Shown: one piece after another, positions 49,325-58,498 of the stretch
Numbering within the stretch: position 1 is the stretch's first letter
Layout of the letters: each line of letters begins with the position of its first letter
Notes under the pieces: generated by a model
Told to the model about the DNA's origin: nothing
What the model saw: the letters and a program-made list of their open reading frames with translations, nothing else
Databases searched by the model: none
Position numbers and translations under genes: made by a program
NCBI RefSeq assembly: GCF_009695545.1
Contig: NZ_VUNS01000020.1
Coordinates: 46,832-110,831 of the forward strand
Length of the DNA stretch: 64,000 nt
Direction: 5' to 3'
From: Victivallis lenta
Lineage (GTDB): Bacteria; Verrucomicrobiota; Lentisphaeria; Victivallales; Victivallaceae

Positions 49325-49882
49325 TTACGATTGCTGCAACTGCATCGACATCATTTCGTCGCCGGACTCCAGTTCGCAGATCCGGAGCGTTCCGTCTTCG
49401 TAAACACCGAAGCTCGCTTTGCAACCGCCTTTCGGCAGCGAGACAGAACCGGGGTTGAAGGCGACGATGCCGTTCTCCAGCACCTCGAGCTGCGGAATAT
49501 GGGTGTGCCCGCAGGCAAGCACAGCCCCGGCCGGCAGCGGCGGCGGATTGCCGGGCCCCCAATGATGGCCGTGCGTCAGGAAGAAACGACGCCCGTCGGC
49601 CAGCAGCGTCGCGTACTCCGACATGATCGGGAACGCCAGCAGCATCTGATCGACTTCACTGTCGCAATTGCCGCGCACTGCCGTGATCCGCTCTTTCAGC
49701 CCGTTCAGCTGTTCGACCACCAGCTGCGGCGCATAGTCGGGCCGCAGCGGATTCCGCGGCCCGTGATAAAGCACATCGCCCAGCAGGACCAGCTGCTCCG
49801 GAGCCAGCCGGTCAATCTGCCGCCGGAGCAGCGTCACGCTCTCCGGTGAACCGTGAACGTCCGAAAAAAACAGAACCTTCAT
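49325..49882 (-). CDS. yfcE: YfcE-like metallophosphoesterase
   Basis: This 185-residue cytoplasmic phosphodiesterase is of the calcineurin fold: SDVHGS near 7-12 (metal Asp, His), GDVLYHGPRNP near 35-45, VRGNCDSE near 69-76, THGHHWG near 104 and CGHTHIP near 124-130. YfcE/MJ0936 enzymes cleave phosphodiesters; the natural substrate is unknown. It sits directly downstream of lysS (3 bp between stop and start) on the same strand. Its stop codon is immediately followed by the repeat array. Confidence 0.9.
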   Translation of the reverse strand: MKVLFFSDVHGSPESVTLLRRQIDRLAPEQLVLLGDVLYHGPRNPLRPDYAPQLVVEQLNGLKERITAVRGNCDSEVDQMLLAFPIMSEYATLLADGRRFFLTHGHHWGPGNPPPLPAGAVLACGHTHIPQLEVLENGIVAFNPGSVSLPKGGCKASFGVYEDGTLRICELESGDEMMSMQLQQS

Positions 49883-49885
49883 CGC

Positions 49886-51418
49886 TTACTGCTTCTTCAG
49901 GCGCATCTGCGGGAAAAGCAGCACATCACGGATCGTCTCCGCCCCGGTCAGGATCATGACCAGACGGTCGATGCCGATTCCCATGCCACCCGCCGGAGGC
50001 ATGCCGTATTCAAGCGCGTTGAGGAAATCCTCATCGACCTTGTCGGAGAGCTTGTCGCCCTCCTCCTTCGTCCGTTCGAACTGCTCCATGAAGCGCTGCC
50101 GCTGAATGATCGGGTCGTTCAGCTCGCTGTAGGCCGGCGCGACTTCGACGCCGTTGATGCCGAGCTCGAACACGTCGACATAACGCGGATCGTCCGGACA
50201 GCCCTTTGCCAGCGGCAGCAGCTCGACCGGCAGGCGGCAGACGAAGGTCGGCTGGATCAGCGTCGGCTCGACCATCTTCTCGTAAAGCTCATTGGTCACG
50301 TCGAGATCGGACATCCCGTCCGGAATGTCGAGCCCCATCTCCCGGCCGCGCGCGACGCGCTCCTCCGGCGTGATCTTGAACCAGTCGGCCCCGCCCTTCT
50401 CTTCACAGAGTTCGTTGTAGGTCGCGCGGCGCCACGGCAGCGTGAGATCGATGACCTTGCCGTTGCCGTGATCGATCTTCAGCGTGCCGACCGTCTTCAT
50501 GGCCACGGTCGTGACCAGCGATTCAATGAGCTCCATCATGGTCCGGCAGTCGCCGTAGGCCTGGTAGACCTCCATCATCGTGAACTCCGGATTATGACGG
50601 CGGTCCATGCCCTCGTTGCGGAAGTTTCGGTTCAGCTCGTAAACCTTCTCGAAGCCGCCGACCAGCAGCCGCTTCAGATAAAGTTCCGGCGCGATGCGCA
50701 TGTACATCGTCGACGAGAGCGCTTCGTAATAGGTCTTGAACGGATTGGCCGAAGCGCCGCCGGCCAGCGGCTGCAGCATCGGAGTCTCAACCTCAAGGAA
50801 GCCGCGGTCGTTCATGAAGTTGCGGATCTCGGCAAGAATCCGGCTGCGGAGCTTCAGCACCCGGAAACTTTCGTCGTTCATGATCAGGTCGAGATAACGC
50901 TGCCGGTAACGCTGCTCGACATCCTGAAGCCCGTGAAACTTCTCAGGCAGCGGCCGCAGCGACTTCGAAAGCAGCGTGCACTCCTTCACCCGGACGGTCA
51001 GTTCGCCCATGCGGGTCACGAAGGTCGGACCGGAGATGCCGATGATATCGCCGATATCGAGCTTTTTGAACATGGCGAAGGCATCGTCGCCGATTTCGCT
51101 CTTGCCGACGAAAAGCTGGATCTTGCCCGAGCTGTCCTTCAGGTCCGCAAAAATCGACTTGCCCATGCCTCGCTTGGCCATGAGCCGTCCGGCAACGGTC
51201 ACGACCGGGCCGAACTCCTCGCCTTCAGCCGGTGCGGCCGTGTCGCGGACGTCGCCGATCATCTGCGCTCCGGGAAAGGCGCGGCCGAACGGCTCGACGC
51301 CGGCTTCCCGGAGTTCCCTGACCTTCAGCATGCGCTGCTGCATCAGATTGTTCATTTCCTGCTCGACGGCGCCGGATTCGGCCTGACCGGCCGCGGGGGC
51401 CAGATTTTCTTCACTCAT
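49886..51418 (-). CDS. lysS: Lysine--tRNA ligase, class II
   Basis: This 510-residue enzyme charges tRNA-Lys. The N-terminal OB-fold anticodon domain (about 70-165) is followed by the class II catalytic core. VETPMLQPLAGGASANPF is motif 1-like near 215-235, RNEGMDRRHNPEFTMMEVY is motif 2 near 275-293, and GMGIGIDRLVM is motif 3 near 480. An acidic, Ala-rich leader of 30 residues precedes. The related EpmA gene lies on the other side of the repeat array. Confidence 0.95.
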   Translation of the reverse strand: MSEENLAPAAGQAESGAVEQEMNNLMQQRMLKVRELREAGVEPFGRAFPGAQMIGDVRDTAAPAEGEEFGPVVTVAGRLMAKRGMGKSIFADLKDSSGKIQLFVGKSEIGDDAFAMFKKLDIGDIIGISGPTFVTRMGELTVRVKECTLLSKSLRPLPEKFHGLQDVEQRYRQRYLDLIMNDESFRVLKLRSRILAEIRNFMNDRGFLEVETPMLQPLAGGASANPFKTYYEALSSTMYMRIAPELYLKRLLVGGFEKVYELNRNFRNEGMDRRHNPEFTMMEVYQAYGDCRTMMELIESLVTTVAMKTVGTLKIDHGNGKVIDLTLPWRRATYNELCEEKGGADWFKITPEERVARGREMGLDIPDGMSDLDVTNELYEKMVEPTLIQPTFVCRLPVELLPLAKGCPDDPRYVDVFELGINGVEVAPAYSELNDPIIQRQRFMEQFERTKEEGDKLSDKVDEDFLNALEYGMPPAGGMGIGIDRLVMILTGAETIRDVLLFPQMRLKKQ

Positions 51419-51466
51419 TTCCCTGCCTGTGTTTCTGAATTGAAAAAGATAAAATGCAATAAAATT

Positions 51467-51495
51467 AATGTATCACCATTCCGGTGATCTTGCAA
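51467..51495 (-). promoter_or_regulatory. lysS promoter with palindromic spacer
   Basis: TTGCAA (51495-51490) and TACATT (51472-51467) are 17 bases apart on the minus strand. The spacer itself is an inverted repeat, TCACC/GGTGA (51473-51487), a likely repressor site. Confidence 0.6.
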
Positions 51496-51676
51496 TTCAA
51501 AAAAATGAAACTATTTTAAAACCGAATATGATTTTCCGGGAATGAAAGCCGCCGCAAATTTTTTTTGCCCCGGCGGCAGATTTTCGCCTGAGTTCCGGGT
51601 CCGCGAAATTGAATGAGTGTTCCCCGAACGGCGGTTCAGATTTTGGACCGGCAACATAATTATATAGGTGGTTTGG

Positions 51677-54094
51677 ATGAAAAAACTCTCACTCTCCTGT
51701 CTGCTCCTCGCCTTGGGAGCGATCACCGCCGGCGCCGCTGAAGAAGCGGCGGCCGTGCCGGCCACGTGGTCAATTCCGATGCAGTGGGGCATGCCCGCAA
51801 TCTGGTGGTCAGCGCCGCTGGCGGCAATTCTCGCCATTCTGATGGCCATGGTCTTCTACAAGAAGATGATGGCCGCCAGCGAAGGTTCCGAGCGGATGAA
51901 GGAGATCGCCGGTTACGTCCGCGAAGGCGCGATGGCTTACCTCTGGCGGCAGTACAAGGTGGTCGGATTCGTTTTCATCGCTCTCTTCGTCCTGTTTTCC
52001 CTTCTCGCGCTGTTCCATATCCAGAATCCGTTCGTGCCGGTCGCCTTCCTGACCGGCGGCTTCTTCTCCGGCCTCTGCGGTTACATCGGCATGAAAACCG
52101 CGACCCGCGCGTCGAACCGGACCGCGCAGGCAGCCAGCGAAGGATTGAACCGCGGGCTGCAGGTCGCCTTCCGTTCCGGCGCCGTGATGGGCATGGTCGT
52201 GGTCGGATTCGGCCTGATCGACATCTGCCTCTGGTACCTGATCCTCGACAAACTGGTTTATACGCCGGTCCACATGGCCGAAGGGCTTTCGTTCCTCGGC
52301 ATGGACATTGTCTCGCAGGGATGCACCGAAGCTGAAAAACTCGTCCATATCACGACGACCATGCTGACCTTCGGCATGGGCGCTTCGACCCAGGCGCTCT
52401 TCGCCCGCGTCGGCGGCGGCATCTACACGAAAGCGGCCGACGTCGGCGCGGACCTCGTCGGCAAAGTCGAAGCCGGCATTCCGGAGGACGACCCGCGCAA
52501 CCCGGCCACCATCGCGGACAACGTCGGCGACAACGTCGGCGATGTCGCGGGCATGGGCGCGGACCTTTACGAATCCTACTGCGGCTCGATCCTCGCCACT
52601 GCGGCTCTCGGCGCGGCAGTCGCGGCCCAGAGCGGCACCTTCGAAGCCGAACAGGCGACCAAGCTCGTGCTCGCCCCGATGATCGTCGCCGGTTTCGGCA
52701 CGTTCCTCTCGATCCTCGGCATCGGGCTCGTGCGCTGCAAGGAGGGGGCCTCGCAGAAGCAACTGCTTCGCAGCCTGTTGACCGGTACGCTCGGCAGCTC
52801 GATTTTCGTGCTGATCGCGTTGCTTTTCCTGATCTTCCTGGACTTCATCAGCTGGGGTGTTTTCGGCGCCGTGGTTTCCGGCCTCGTGGCCGGCGTGATC
52901 ATCGGTCAGGCGACCGAATACTACACCAGCGCCGAATATAAGCCGACCCGCGGCATCGCCTTCCAGGCGCAGATGGGTCCGGCGACCACGATCATCGACG
53001 GTCTTGCGACCGGCATGTACTCGGCCGGGCTCCCGGTCGTCACCATCGTCATCGGCATTCTCTGCGCCTTCGGTTTCGCAGGCGGATTCGGCGATCAGGC
53101 CGGTGCGTTTGCGCAGGGGCTCTACGGCGTCGGCTTCGCGGCGGTCGGTATGCTCTCGACCCTCGGAATCACGCTGGCGACCGATGCCTACGGCCCGATT
53201 GCGGACAACGCGGGCGGCAACGCCGAAATGTCCGGCCTGCCGCCGGAAGTCCGTCAGCGGACTGACGCGCTCGATTCGCTCGGCAACACGACCGCCGCGA
53301 CCGGCAAGGGATTCGCGATCGGCTCCGCGGCGCTGACTGCGCTGGCGCTGCTGGCAAGCTTCATCGAAGAAGCGAAAATCTGGATCGGCAAATTCGATTC
53401 GGGCCTCGGCGAAGGCATCAACGTCGCCGAAGCGAGCAAGATGTCGCTGCTGAGTTTCGTGGACCAGTACCAGCTGACCATTATGAATCCGCTGCTGCTC
53501 GGCGGTCTTTTCCTCGGCGGCATGGTCGCCTTCCTCTTCTGCGCGATGACCATGAAGGCGGTCGGCCGCGCGGCCGGGTCGATGGTCGAGGAGGTCCGTC
53601 GCCAGTTCAAGGACAAGCCGGGCATCATGGAAGGCAAGGAGACGCCGGACTACGCGAAATGCGTGGCGATTTCGACCGCCGGCGCCCAGCGTGAAATGAT
53701 CCTGCCGTCGCTGCTGGCGATCGTGATTCCGGTGGTGACCGGCCTCGTGCTCGGCATTCCGGGCGTGATGGGCCTGCTCGCGGGCGGACTTGCAACCGGT
53801 TTCGTTCTCGCGACCATGCTGAACAACGCCGGCGGCGCGTGGGACAACGCGAAGAAATACATCGAAAACGGCGCGCACGGCGGCAAAAAACTGCCGGACG
53901 GCAGCAAGAACCCGACCCACGGCGCCGCAGTGATCGGCGACACAGTCGGCGATCCGTGCAAGGATACGAGCGGCCCGGCGCTGAACATCCTGATCAAGCT
54001 TATGAGCATGGTCTGCATCGTCTTCGCGCCGGTCATCATCAAATTCTCGCCGACGATCCAGCAGTGGCTGGGCATCAGCGGAATTCTCCAGTAA
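51677..54094 (+). CDS. hppA: Membrane-bound pyrophosphatase (ion-pumping)
   Basis: This 805-residue inner-membrane pump hydrolyses PPi. It has about 16 helices plus an N-terminal signal-like helix. GGGIYTKAADVGADLVGK near 244 and NVGDNVGDVAGMGADLYES near 280 supply the Asp-rich substrate site. DNAGGNAEMSGLP is near 511. GNTTAATGKG near 535 has Ala at the position that is Lys in K+-independent enzymes, so it is of the K+-dependent type; whether it pumps Na+ or H+ is not decided by this. The ATG at 51677 follows AGGTGG; a GTG nine bases earlier is an alternative. Confidence 0.93.
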   Translation: MKKLSLSCLLLALGAITAGAAEEAAAVPATWSIPMQWGMPAIWWSAPLAAILAILMAMVFYKKMMAASEGSERMKEIAGYVREGAMAYLWRQYKVVGFVFIALFVLFSLLALFHIQNPFVPVAFLTGGFFSGLCGYIGMKTATRASNRTAQAASEGLNRGLQVAFRSGAVMGMVVVGFGLIDICLWYLILDKLVYTPVHMAEGLSFLGMDIVSQGCTEAEKLVHITTTMLTFGMGASTQALFARVGGGIYTKAADVGADLVGKVEAGIPEDDPRNPATIADNVGDNVGDVAGMGADLYESYCGSILATAALGAAVAAQSGTFEAEQATKLVLAPMIVAGFGTFLSILGIGLVRCKEGASQKQLLRSLLTGTLGSSIFVLIALLFLIFLDFISWGVFGAVVSGLVAGVIIGQATEYYTSAEYKPTRGIAFQAQMGPATTIIDGLATGMYSAGLPVVTIVIGILCAFGFAGGFGDQAGAFAQGLYGVGFAAVGMLSTLGITLATDAYGPIADNAGGNAEMSGLPPEVRQRTDALDSLGNTTAATGKGFAIGSAALTALALLASFIEEAKIWIGKFDSGLGEGINVAEASKMSLLSFVDQYQLTIMNPLLLGGLFLGGMVAFLFCAMTMKAVGRAAGSMVEEVRRQFKDKPGIMEGKETPDYAKCVAISTAGAQREMILPSLLAIVIPVVTGLVLGIPGVMGLLAGGLATGFVLATMLNNAGGAWDNAKKYIENGAHGGKKLPDGSKNPTHGAAVIGDTVGDPCKDTSGPALNILIKLMSMVCIVFAPVIIKFSPTIQQWLGISGILQ

Positions 54095-54105
54095 TTCCCC
54101 CCGAA

Positions 54106-54133
54106 GGCGCCGCATCCGAGCGGCGCCTTTTTT
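54106..54133 (+). terminator. Terminator after hppA
   Basis: GGCGCCGC (54106-54113) and GCGGCGCC (54120-54127) form a perfect stem followed by six Ts, 11 bp after the stop. Confidence 0.9.
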
Positions 54134-54156
54134 GAATCCGGCAAAATGGAGTTGCA

Positions 54157-54540
54157 ATGAAAGTATCCCTCGGAATATGCGGCGCGCTTGCGGCCTTGCT
54201 GCTGTGCGGCGGCTGCTCGACGTTCCGTGCGCTCTTCGACGAAGATCCGGCGGTGACGCAGCAGAAACGCGAAAAGGCGAAGCAGCGGCGGGAGGCCCGG
54301 AAACGTTCCGGGGAAGAGGAGTCCGACATCTTCTCCGTCTTCTCCCCCAGAAAGAGAAACGACTCCCTGTTCCTCAGCTCGTCCCTGACGCCGGAGGAGC
54401 GCGCCGTGCTGGAAAAGAGCGAAGCCGCTTCGAAACGGATCGAGGACGACGAAATCAAGGCGATCCGCCGGGAAAACCGCGAACGCTCGGAAAAAGGCTC
54501 GGACTTCGTATTCGGCAAAGGCCTCCGGGACTGGCTCTGA
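54157..54540 (+). CDS. Small highly charged lipoprotein
   Basis: This 127-residue protein has a lipobox CGGC with the lipid Cys at residue 20. The rest is rich in Arg, Lys and Glu (QQKREKAKQRREARKR) and is predicted helical, with no recognised domain. It may be an envelope structural or scaffold protein. It stands alone between the hppA terminator and the rpsD promoter, and its own promoter is not evident. Confidence 0.65.
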   Translation: MKVSLGICGALAALLLCGGCSTFRALFDEDPAVTQQKREKAKQRREARKRSGEEESDIFSVFSPRKRNDSLFLSSSLTPEERAVLEKSEAASKRIEDDEIKAIRRENRERSEKGSDFVFGKGLRDWL

Positions 54541-54620
54541 TCCTTACCGTCCGCATGCGCCGGAGCATGAGGATACGGCAGCTTTCATCGTATTTCCGGC
54601 AATTATCCGGCATTTGCGGC

Positions 54621-54649
54621 TTGACGGAGCCGCGACGGCGTGATATATT
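54621..54649 (+). promoter_or_regulatory. rpsD promoter
   Basis: TTGACG (54621-54626) and TATATT (54644-54649) are 17 bases apart. The leader is about 110 nt and could hold an S4 autoregulatory site, but I see no clear pseudoknot. Confidence 0.7.
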
Positions 54650-54766
54650 AAGTTTTCTGTACCGATCGGATTCCGGGCCCCAATATAACATTGCAGGCTT
54701 GACACCCGGATTCCGCGTATCAATCAAAATTCCCGGATTTCCGGGGAAAAAAGAAAGGGATTGGTT

Positions 54767-55369
54767 ATGCCAACCGCAAGTCGAGCGAAGCACAAGTTCT
54801 GTCGTCGCGTGGGTCAGTGCATCTGGGGAGATGCGACCTGCCCGAGCGTAAAGCGTCCGTATGCGGCCGGTCCGCACGGAAAGGGCCGCCGGGTCAAGCT
54901 CTCCACCTACGGCGAACTCCTGATGGAAAAGCAGAAGCTCAAGAACTACTACGCGATCAGCGAAAAGCAGTTGCAGATCGCCTACGCCAAAGCGAAGGCC
55001 GGTATCGGCCAGGCGCATGAAAAGCTGTTCCGCAGCCTTGAGCAGCGCCTGGATGCGATGGTCTACCGTGCCGGTTTCGCCCCGACCATTTTCGCCGCGA
55101 AGCAGTTTGTGAACCACGGTCACATCCTCGTCGACGGCAAGCGTGTCGACCGTTCCAGCTATCAGCTGAAGGAAGGCCAGACCATCTCCATCGATGCCGC
55201 CAAATCTCCGGCTGTCGCCGAGATGGCCAAGAAGGGCAATGCGACGATTCCGCCGTACATGGAAGTCGATCTCGAGAATCTCAAGGCGACCCTGACCCGG
55301 GCGCCGCAGCTCGAAGAAATTCCGGTCGGCGTGAAGATCATGAGCGTCATCGAATACTACGCGCGCTGA
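54767..55369 (+). CDS. rpsD: 30S ribosomal protein S4
   Basis: This 200-residue primary 16S-binding protein has the S4 core: RRVGQCIWGDATCP near 13, GKGRRVKLSTYGELLMEKQK near 39 and an S4 RNA-binding motif (RLDAMVYRAGFAPTIFAAKQFVNHGHILVDGKRV) near 90-125. The ATG at 54767 was chosen because the two-codon-longer frame starts with GTG inside the ribosome-binding region AAAGGGATT. It is encoded apart from the rps/rpoA cluster, which is common outside Proteobacteria. Confidence 0.95.
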   Translation: MPTASRAKHKFCRRVGQCIWGDATCPSVKRPYAAGPHGKGRRVKLSTYGELLMEKQKLKNYYAISEKQLQIAYAKAKAGIGQAHEKLFRSLEQRLDAMVYRAGFAPTIFAAKQFVNHGHILVDGKRVDRSSYQLKEGQTISIDAAKSPAVAEMAKKGNATIPPYMEVDLENLKATLTRAPQLEEIPVGVKIMSVIEYYAR

Positions 55370-55398
55370 TTTCGCTTTCGCGGAATGCAGAGCATGTT

Positions 55399-55435
55399 AC
55401 AAAGTCCCGCCGAAAGGCCGGGGCTTTGTTTTTTT
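55399..55435 (+). terminator. Terminator after rpsD
   Basis: ACAAAG (55399-55404) and CTTTGT (55424-55429) with an inner GCC-GAAA-GGC hairpin are followed by seven Ts. Confidence 0.88.
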
Positions 55436-55492
55436 GAGGACGGTCCGGTCCTGCCGGACTGCGGTTGAAGCGATACGAAGGAGCTCCTTCCC

Positions 55493-56695
55493 ATGTATAA
55501 TTCCATCATCTGCCGTTACCACGAAATTGCCACCAAAGGCAACAACCGGAACATGTTCGAGCGCTGTCTCGTTGAAAATATCCGTCACCTGCTGCGCGAC
55601 GCGGCACCCTGCCGCGTCCACCGTGTGCGCGGCCGGGTCTGGGTGGAACCGGCCCATGACGGCGACTTCACCAGAGAGGAGCTCGAGGCGATCAGGCCGC
55701 AGCTGGCGAAGGCGTTCGGACTCGAATCGTTCTCGCCGGCCGCCCGTGTCGCCGTCGATATGGATGCGATCCGCGCCAAAGCGGTCGAGCTCGCGCCGGA
55801 GGTGCTGAACCCGGTGTTCGCCGAAAAGCCCGCCGTCACATTCCGCGTCCGCGCCCGCCGCAGTTTCAAAAAATTTCCGTTCCGTTCGCAGGAAATCGAA
55901 ATCGACCTCGTCAGCGCCATTGCGAAGCCGTTCGGCGACGACCGGTTCCGGATCGATCTGAAGCATGCCGAATACACGCTCGGCGTTGAAGTCCGCGACG
56001 AATTCGCGCTGCTTTACTGGGATGAATTCAAGGCGCCCGGCGGTCTTCCGGTCGGCAGCAATCCGCGCGTGCTGACGCTGCTTTCAGGCGGCATCGATTC
56101 TCCGGTCGCGGCCTGGATGATCATGAAGCGCGGCTGCCCGACTGACTTCATCACATTCCACAGCGCGCCGTACACGCCGCCTGAGACGACCGACAAAGTC
56201 CGCGGCATCGCCGGATTCCTGAACGGCTGGCAGATTCACGGCAAGCTCCATTTATGCAACCTCGCGCCGCTCCAGAAGCTGATCCGGGACTTCTGCACCG
56301 AACGGTTCCGCACCGTGCTCTACCGCCGCGCCATGCTGCGGATCGCCGAACAGGTCGCCAGGCAGACCGACTGCCGCGCGCTGGTCACCGGCGAAGCGGT
56401 CGGGCAGGTCGCTTCGCAGACGCTGGTCAATATGAATACGATCAACCGGGCGATCGACATGCTCGTGCTGCGGCCGCTGGTCGGAACCGACAAGCTCGAA
56501 ACCATCCGGATCGCCGAAATGATCGGCAGCTACGACCTGTCCAACACGCAGGTGCCGGACAGCTGCACGGTTTTCGCCCCCTCCTCGCCCGCCACCGCGA
56601 CACCGGAATCCCTGGCCGAAGCGGAAGAGCGGAAAATCCCGGATTATCCGGCCGTATTGGAAAAAATAATCGCAGATATCGAAACAATCGCTTGA
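55493..56695 (+). CDS. thiI: tRNA 4-thiouridine synthase ThiI, no rhodanese domain
   Basis: This 400-residue enzyme inserts sulfur at U8 of tRNA. The N-terminal ferredoxin-like/THUMP domains (about 5-165) precede a PP-loop pyrophosphatase domain with LSGGIDSPVAAW near 196. TGEAVGQVASQT is near 302, and DSCTVFAP near 355 holds the Cys equivalent to E. coli C344. The C-terminal rhodanese domain of E. coli ThiI is absent, as in many bacteria where a separate desulfurase supplies sulfur. Upstream is the rpsD terminator; downstream the pilus ATPase genes. Confidence 0.93.
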   Translation: MYNSIICRYHEIATKGNNRNMFERCLVENIRHLLRDAAPCRVHRVRGRVWVEPAHDGDFTREELEAIRPQLAKAFGLESFSPAARVAVDMDAIRAKAVELAPEVLNPVFAEKPAVTFRVRARRSFKKFPFRSQEIEIDLVSAIAKPFGDDRFRIDLKHAEYTLGVEVRDEFALLYWDEFKAPGGLPVGSNPRVLTLLSGGIDSPVAAWMIMKRGCPTDFITFHSAPYTPPETTDKVRGIAGFLNGWQIHGKLHLCNLAPLQKLIRDFCTERFRTVLYRRAMLRIAEQVARQTDCRALVTGEAVGQVASQTLVNMNTINRAIDMLVLRPLVGTDKLETIRIAEMIGSYDLSNTQVPDSCTVFAPSSPATATPESLAEAEERKIPDYPAVLEKIIADIETIA

Positions 56696-56767
56696 AATTT
56701 GCCGAAGCATGGATTAACTTTCAGTCAAGGATGATTTTACTGTCTGCATTATACAGGAGATGTAACT

Positions 56768-58480
56768 TTGGCCAGAGATACGGAATATATTCTCGAACTC
56801 CTTGTGGAGTACGGAATGGTTACCCGGGAACAGGTCGCAAGAGCCCGGGAGGAGGCGGAAGCCTCCGGCGGAACACTCGATCCGGTGGAATGCCTGAAGA
56901 AAGACGGCTCGGTGCGGGAACAGGATCTGCTCGCGATGCTCGCGCAGCAGTACGGAATGGAAGTCCTCGACCTCAACAGCTATGAAATCCCCCCGGAAAT
57001 TCTTGAGTGCCTGACCCCCGAGGTGGCGTCGCGCTACAAGGTCGTCCCGGTCATGAAACACGACGACGTGCTGACCATCGCGATGAGCGACCCGACTGAC
57101 ATGGAGACGCTCGACGCGCTCCGTTACCTGCTCGGCACCGAAGTCGATGCGATGGTCGCAAGCAAATCGCAGATCGATGCGATCCTCGACCGCCATTACC
57201 GTACCGGCGCCGACAGCGTGGAAGGCTACCTGCAGGAGATGACCGAAGACGCCGATCTCGACACGGAGCTGGTCAGCAACATCGGCCAGGCCGAATCGCT
57301 GGACGATGAAAACGCGCCGATCATCCGCCTCGTGACCCAGCTCATCATCGACGCCTTCAAGATGAAAGCGTCGGACATCCACCTCGAGCCGATGGAGAAG
57401 CGCTACCGGGTCCGTTACCGCATCGACGGCGCGCTCCGCGAGGTCGAGGGACCGCCGAAATACATGCAGGCGAACTTCACCAGCCGCGTGAAGATCATGG
57501 CGCGGCTCGACATCACCGAGAAACGGATTCCGCAGGACGGCCGCATCCAGGTCACCGTAGGCGACCGCGACATCGACTTGCGCGTATCGTCGGTGCCGAC
57601 CGTTCACGGCGAATCGATCGTCATGCGTATTCTCGATAAATCGAGCATCCAGCTCGACGTGCCGAAACTCGGCTTCTACGCCGACGACCTCGAAATCGTG
57701 AACCGGATCATCAGTCTGCCGGACGGCATCTTCCTGGTGACCGGCCCGACCGGTTCCGGCAAAACCACGAGTCTCTACGCGTTCCTGAACACGATCAACA
57801 CGACCAGCCGCAAAATCATCACGGTGGAGGACCCGGTCGAATACCAGCTCTCCGGCATCAACCAGGTGCAGGTGGACCGGCATGTGGAGATGACCTTTGC
57901 GGCGGCGCTGCGCTCGATGCTGCGCCAGGCGCCGAACATCATCATGGTCGGCGAGATCCGCGACCTCGAAACCGCCGAAATCGCCATCAACGCCGCTCTG
58001 ACCGGCCACCTCGTATTCAGTACGCTGCACACGAACGACGCGCCGGGCGCCATCACCCGACTCGTGGATATGGGGGTCAAGCCGTTCCTGGTGGCGACCG
58101 CGCTGCGCGCCGTCATGGCCCAGCGGCTGCTGCGCCGGATCTGTCCGAACTGCAAGGCGCCCTATACGCCGACCGCGACGGAAATCCGCATGCTCGGGCT
58201 TTCGCCGGAATATCTCGAGAACCATCAGTTCTACAAGGGCAAGGGGTGCGACCGCTGTGGCCGCACCGGTTACAAGGGACGTATCGGCATCTATGAAATT
58301 TTCCAGATCACGGAAGACATCGGCAAACTGATCTTCGCCAACGAACCCACCGGCGTGATCCGCGACGCCGCCCGGCGCAACGGCATGCGTTCTCTGCGCG
58401 ACGACGCGATGCGCAAGGCGGCCGCGGGCATTTCGACGCTGGAAGAGGTGATCTTCGTGACGCTGATGGATGAAAATTAA
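56768..58480 (+). CDS. Type II/IV secretion ATPase GspE/PilB, first copy (TTG start)
   Basis: This 570-residue hexameric motor powers pilin or pseudopilin assembly. The N-terminal MshEN-like domain is at about 1-130. The ATPase has GPTGSGKTTSLYAF near 325, the Asp box EDPVEYQLSGINQVQ near 355 and Walker B VGEIRDLETAEIA near 395. A zinc site is formed by CPNCK and CDRCGRTGYKGR near 459-505. The TTG start is chosen because AGGAGA lies six to seven bases upstream and no ATG fits. A second, similar ATPase follows at 18 bp, so the two may form heterohexamers or act in sequence. Confidence 0.9.
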   Translation: MARDTEYILELLVEYGMVTREQVARAREEAEASGGTLDPVECLKKDGSVREQDLLAMLAQQYGMEVLDLNSYEIPPEILECLTPEVASRYKVVPVMKHDDVLTIAMSDPTDMETLDALRYLLGTEVDAMVASKSQIDAILDRHYRTGADSVEGYLQEMTEDADLDTELVSNIGQAESLDDENAPIIRLVTQLIIDAFKMKASDIHLEPMEKRYRVRYRIDGALREVEGPPKYMQANFTSRVKIMARLDITEKRIPQDGRIQVTVGDRDIDLRVSSVPTVHGESIVMRILDKSSIQLDVPKLGFYADDLEIVNRIISLPDGIFLVTGPTGSGKTTSLYAFLNTINTTSRKIITVEDPVEYQLSGINQVQVDRHVEMTFAAALRSMLRQAPNIIMVGEIRDLETAEIAINAALTGHLVFSTLHTNDAPGAITRLVDMGVKPFLVATALRAVMAQRLLRRICPNCKAPYTPTATEIRMLGLSPEYLENHQFYKGKGCDRCGRTGYKGRIGIYEIFQITEDIGKLIFANEPTGVIRDAARRNGMRSLRDDAMRKAAAGISTLEEVIFVTLMDEN

Positions 58481-58498
58481 TTTCGAGATGGTGTAATT

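Noticed and set aside
48289..49849. Open frames across the hairpin array (for example 48289-48735, 48567-49235) as hypothetical proteins
   Set aside because: They exist in several frames on both strands at once, consist of repeated Arg/Pro/Gly-rich strings, lack ribosome sites and follow the repeat units. They are by-products of GC-rich repeats.
55434..55808. Frame starting in the rpsD-thiI gap
   Set aside because: It overlaps thiI in another frame and has no family resemblance.
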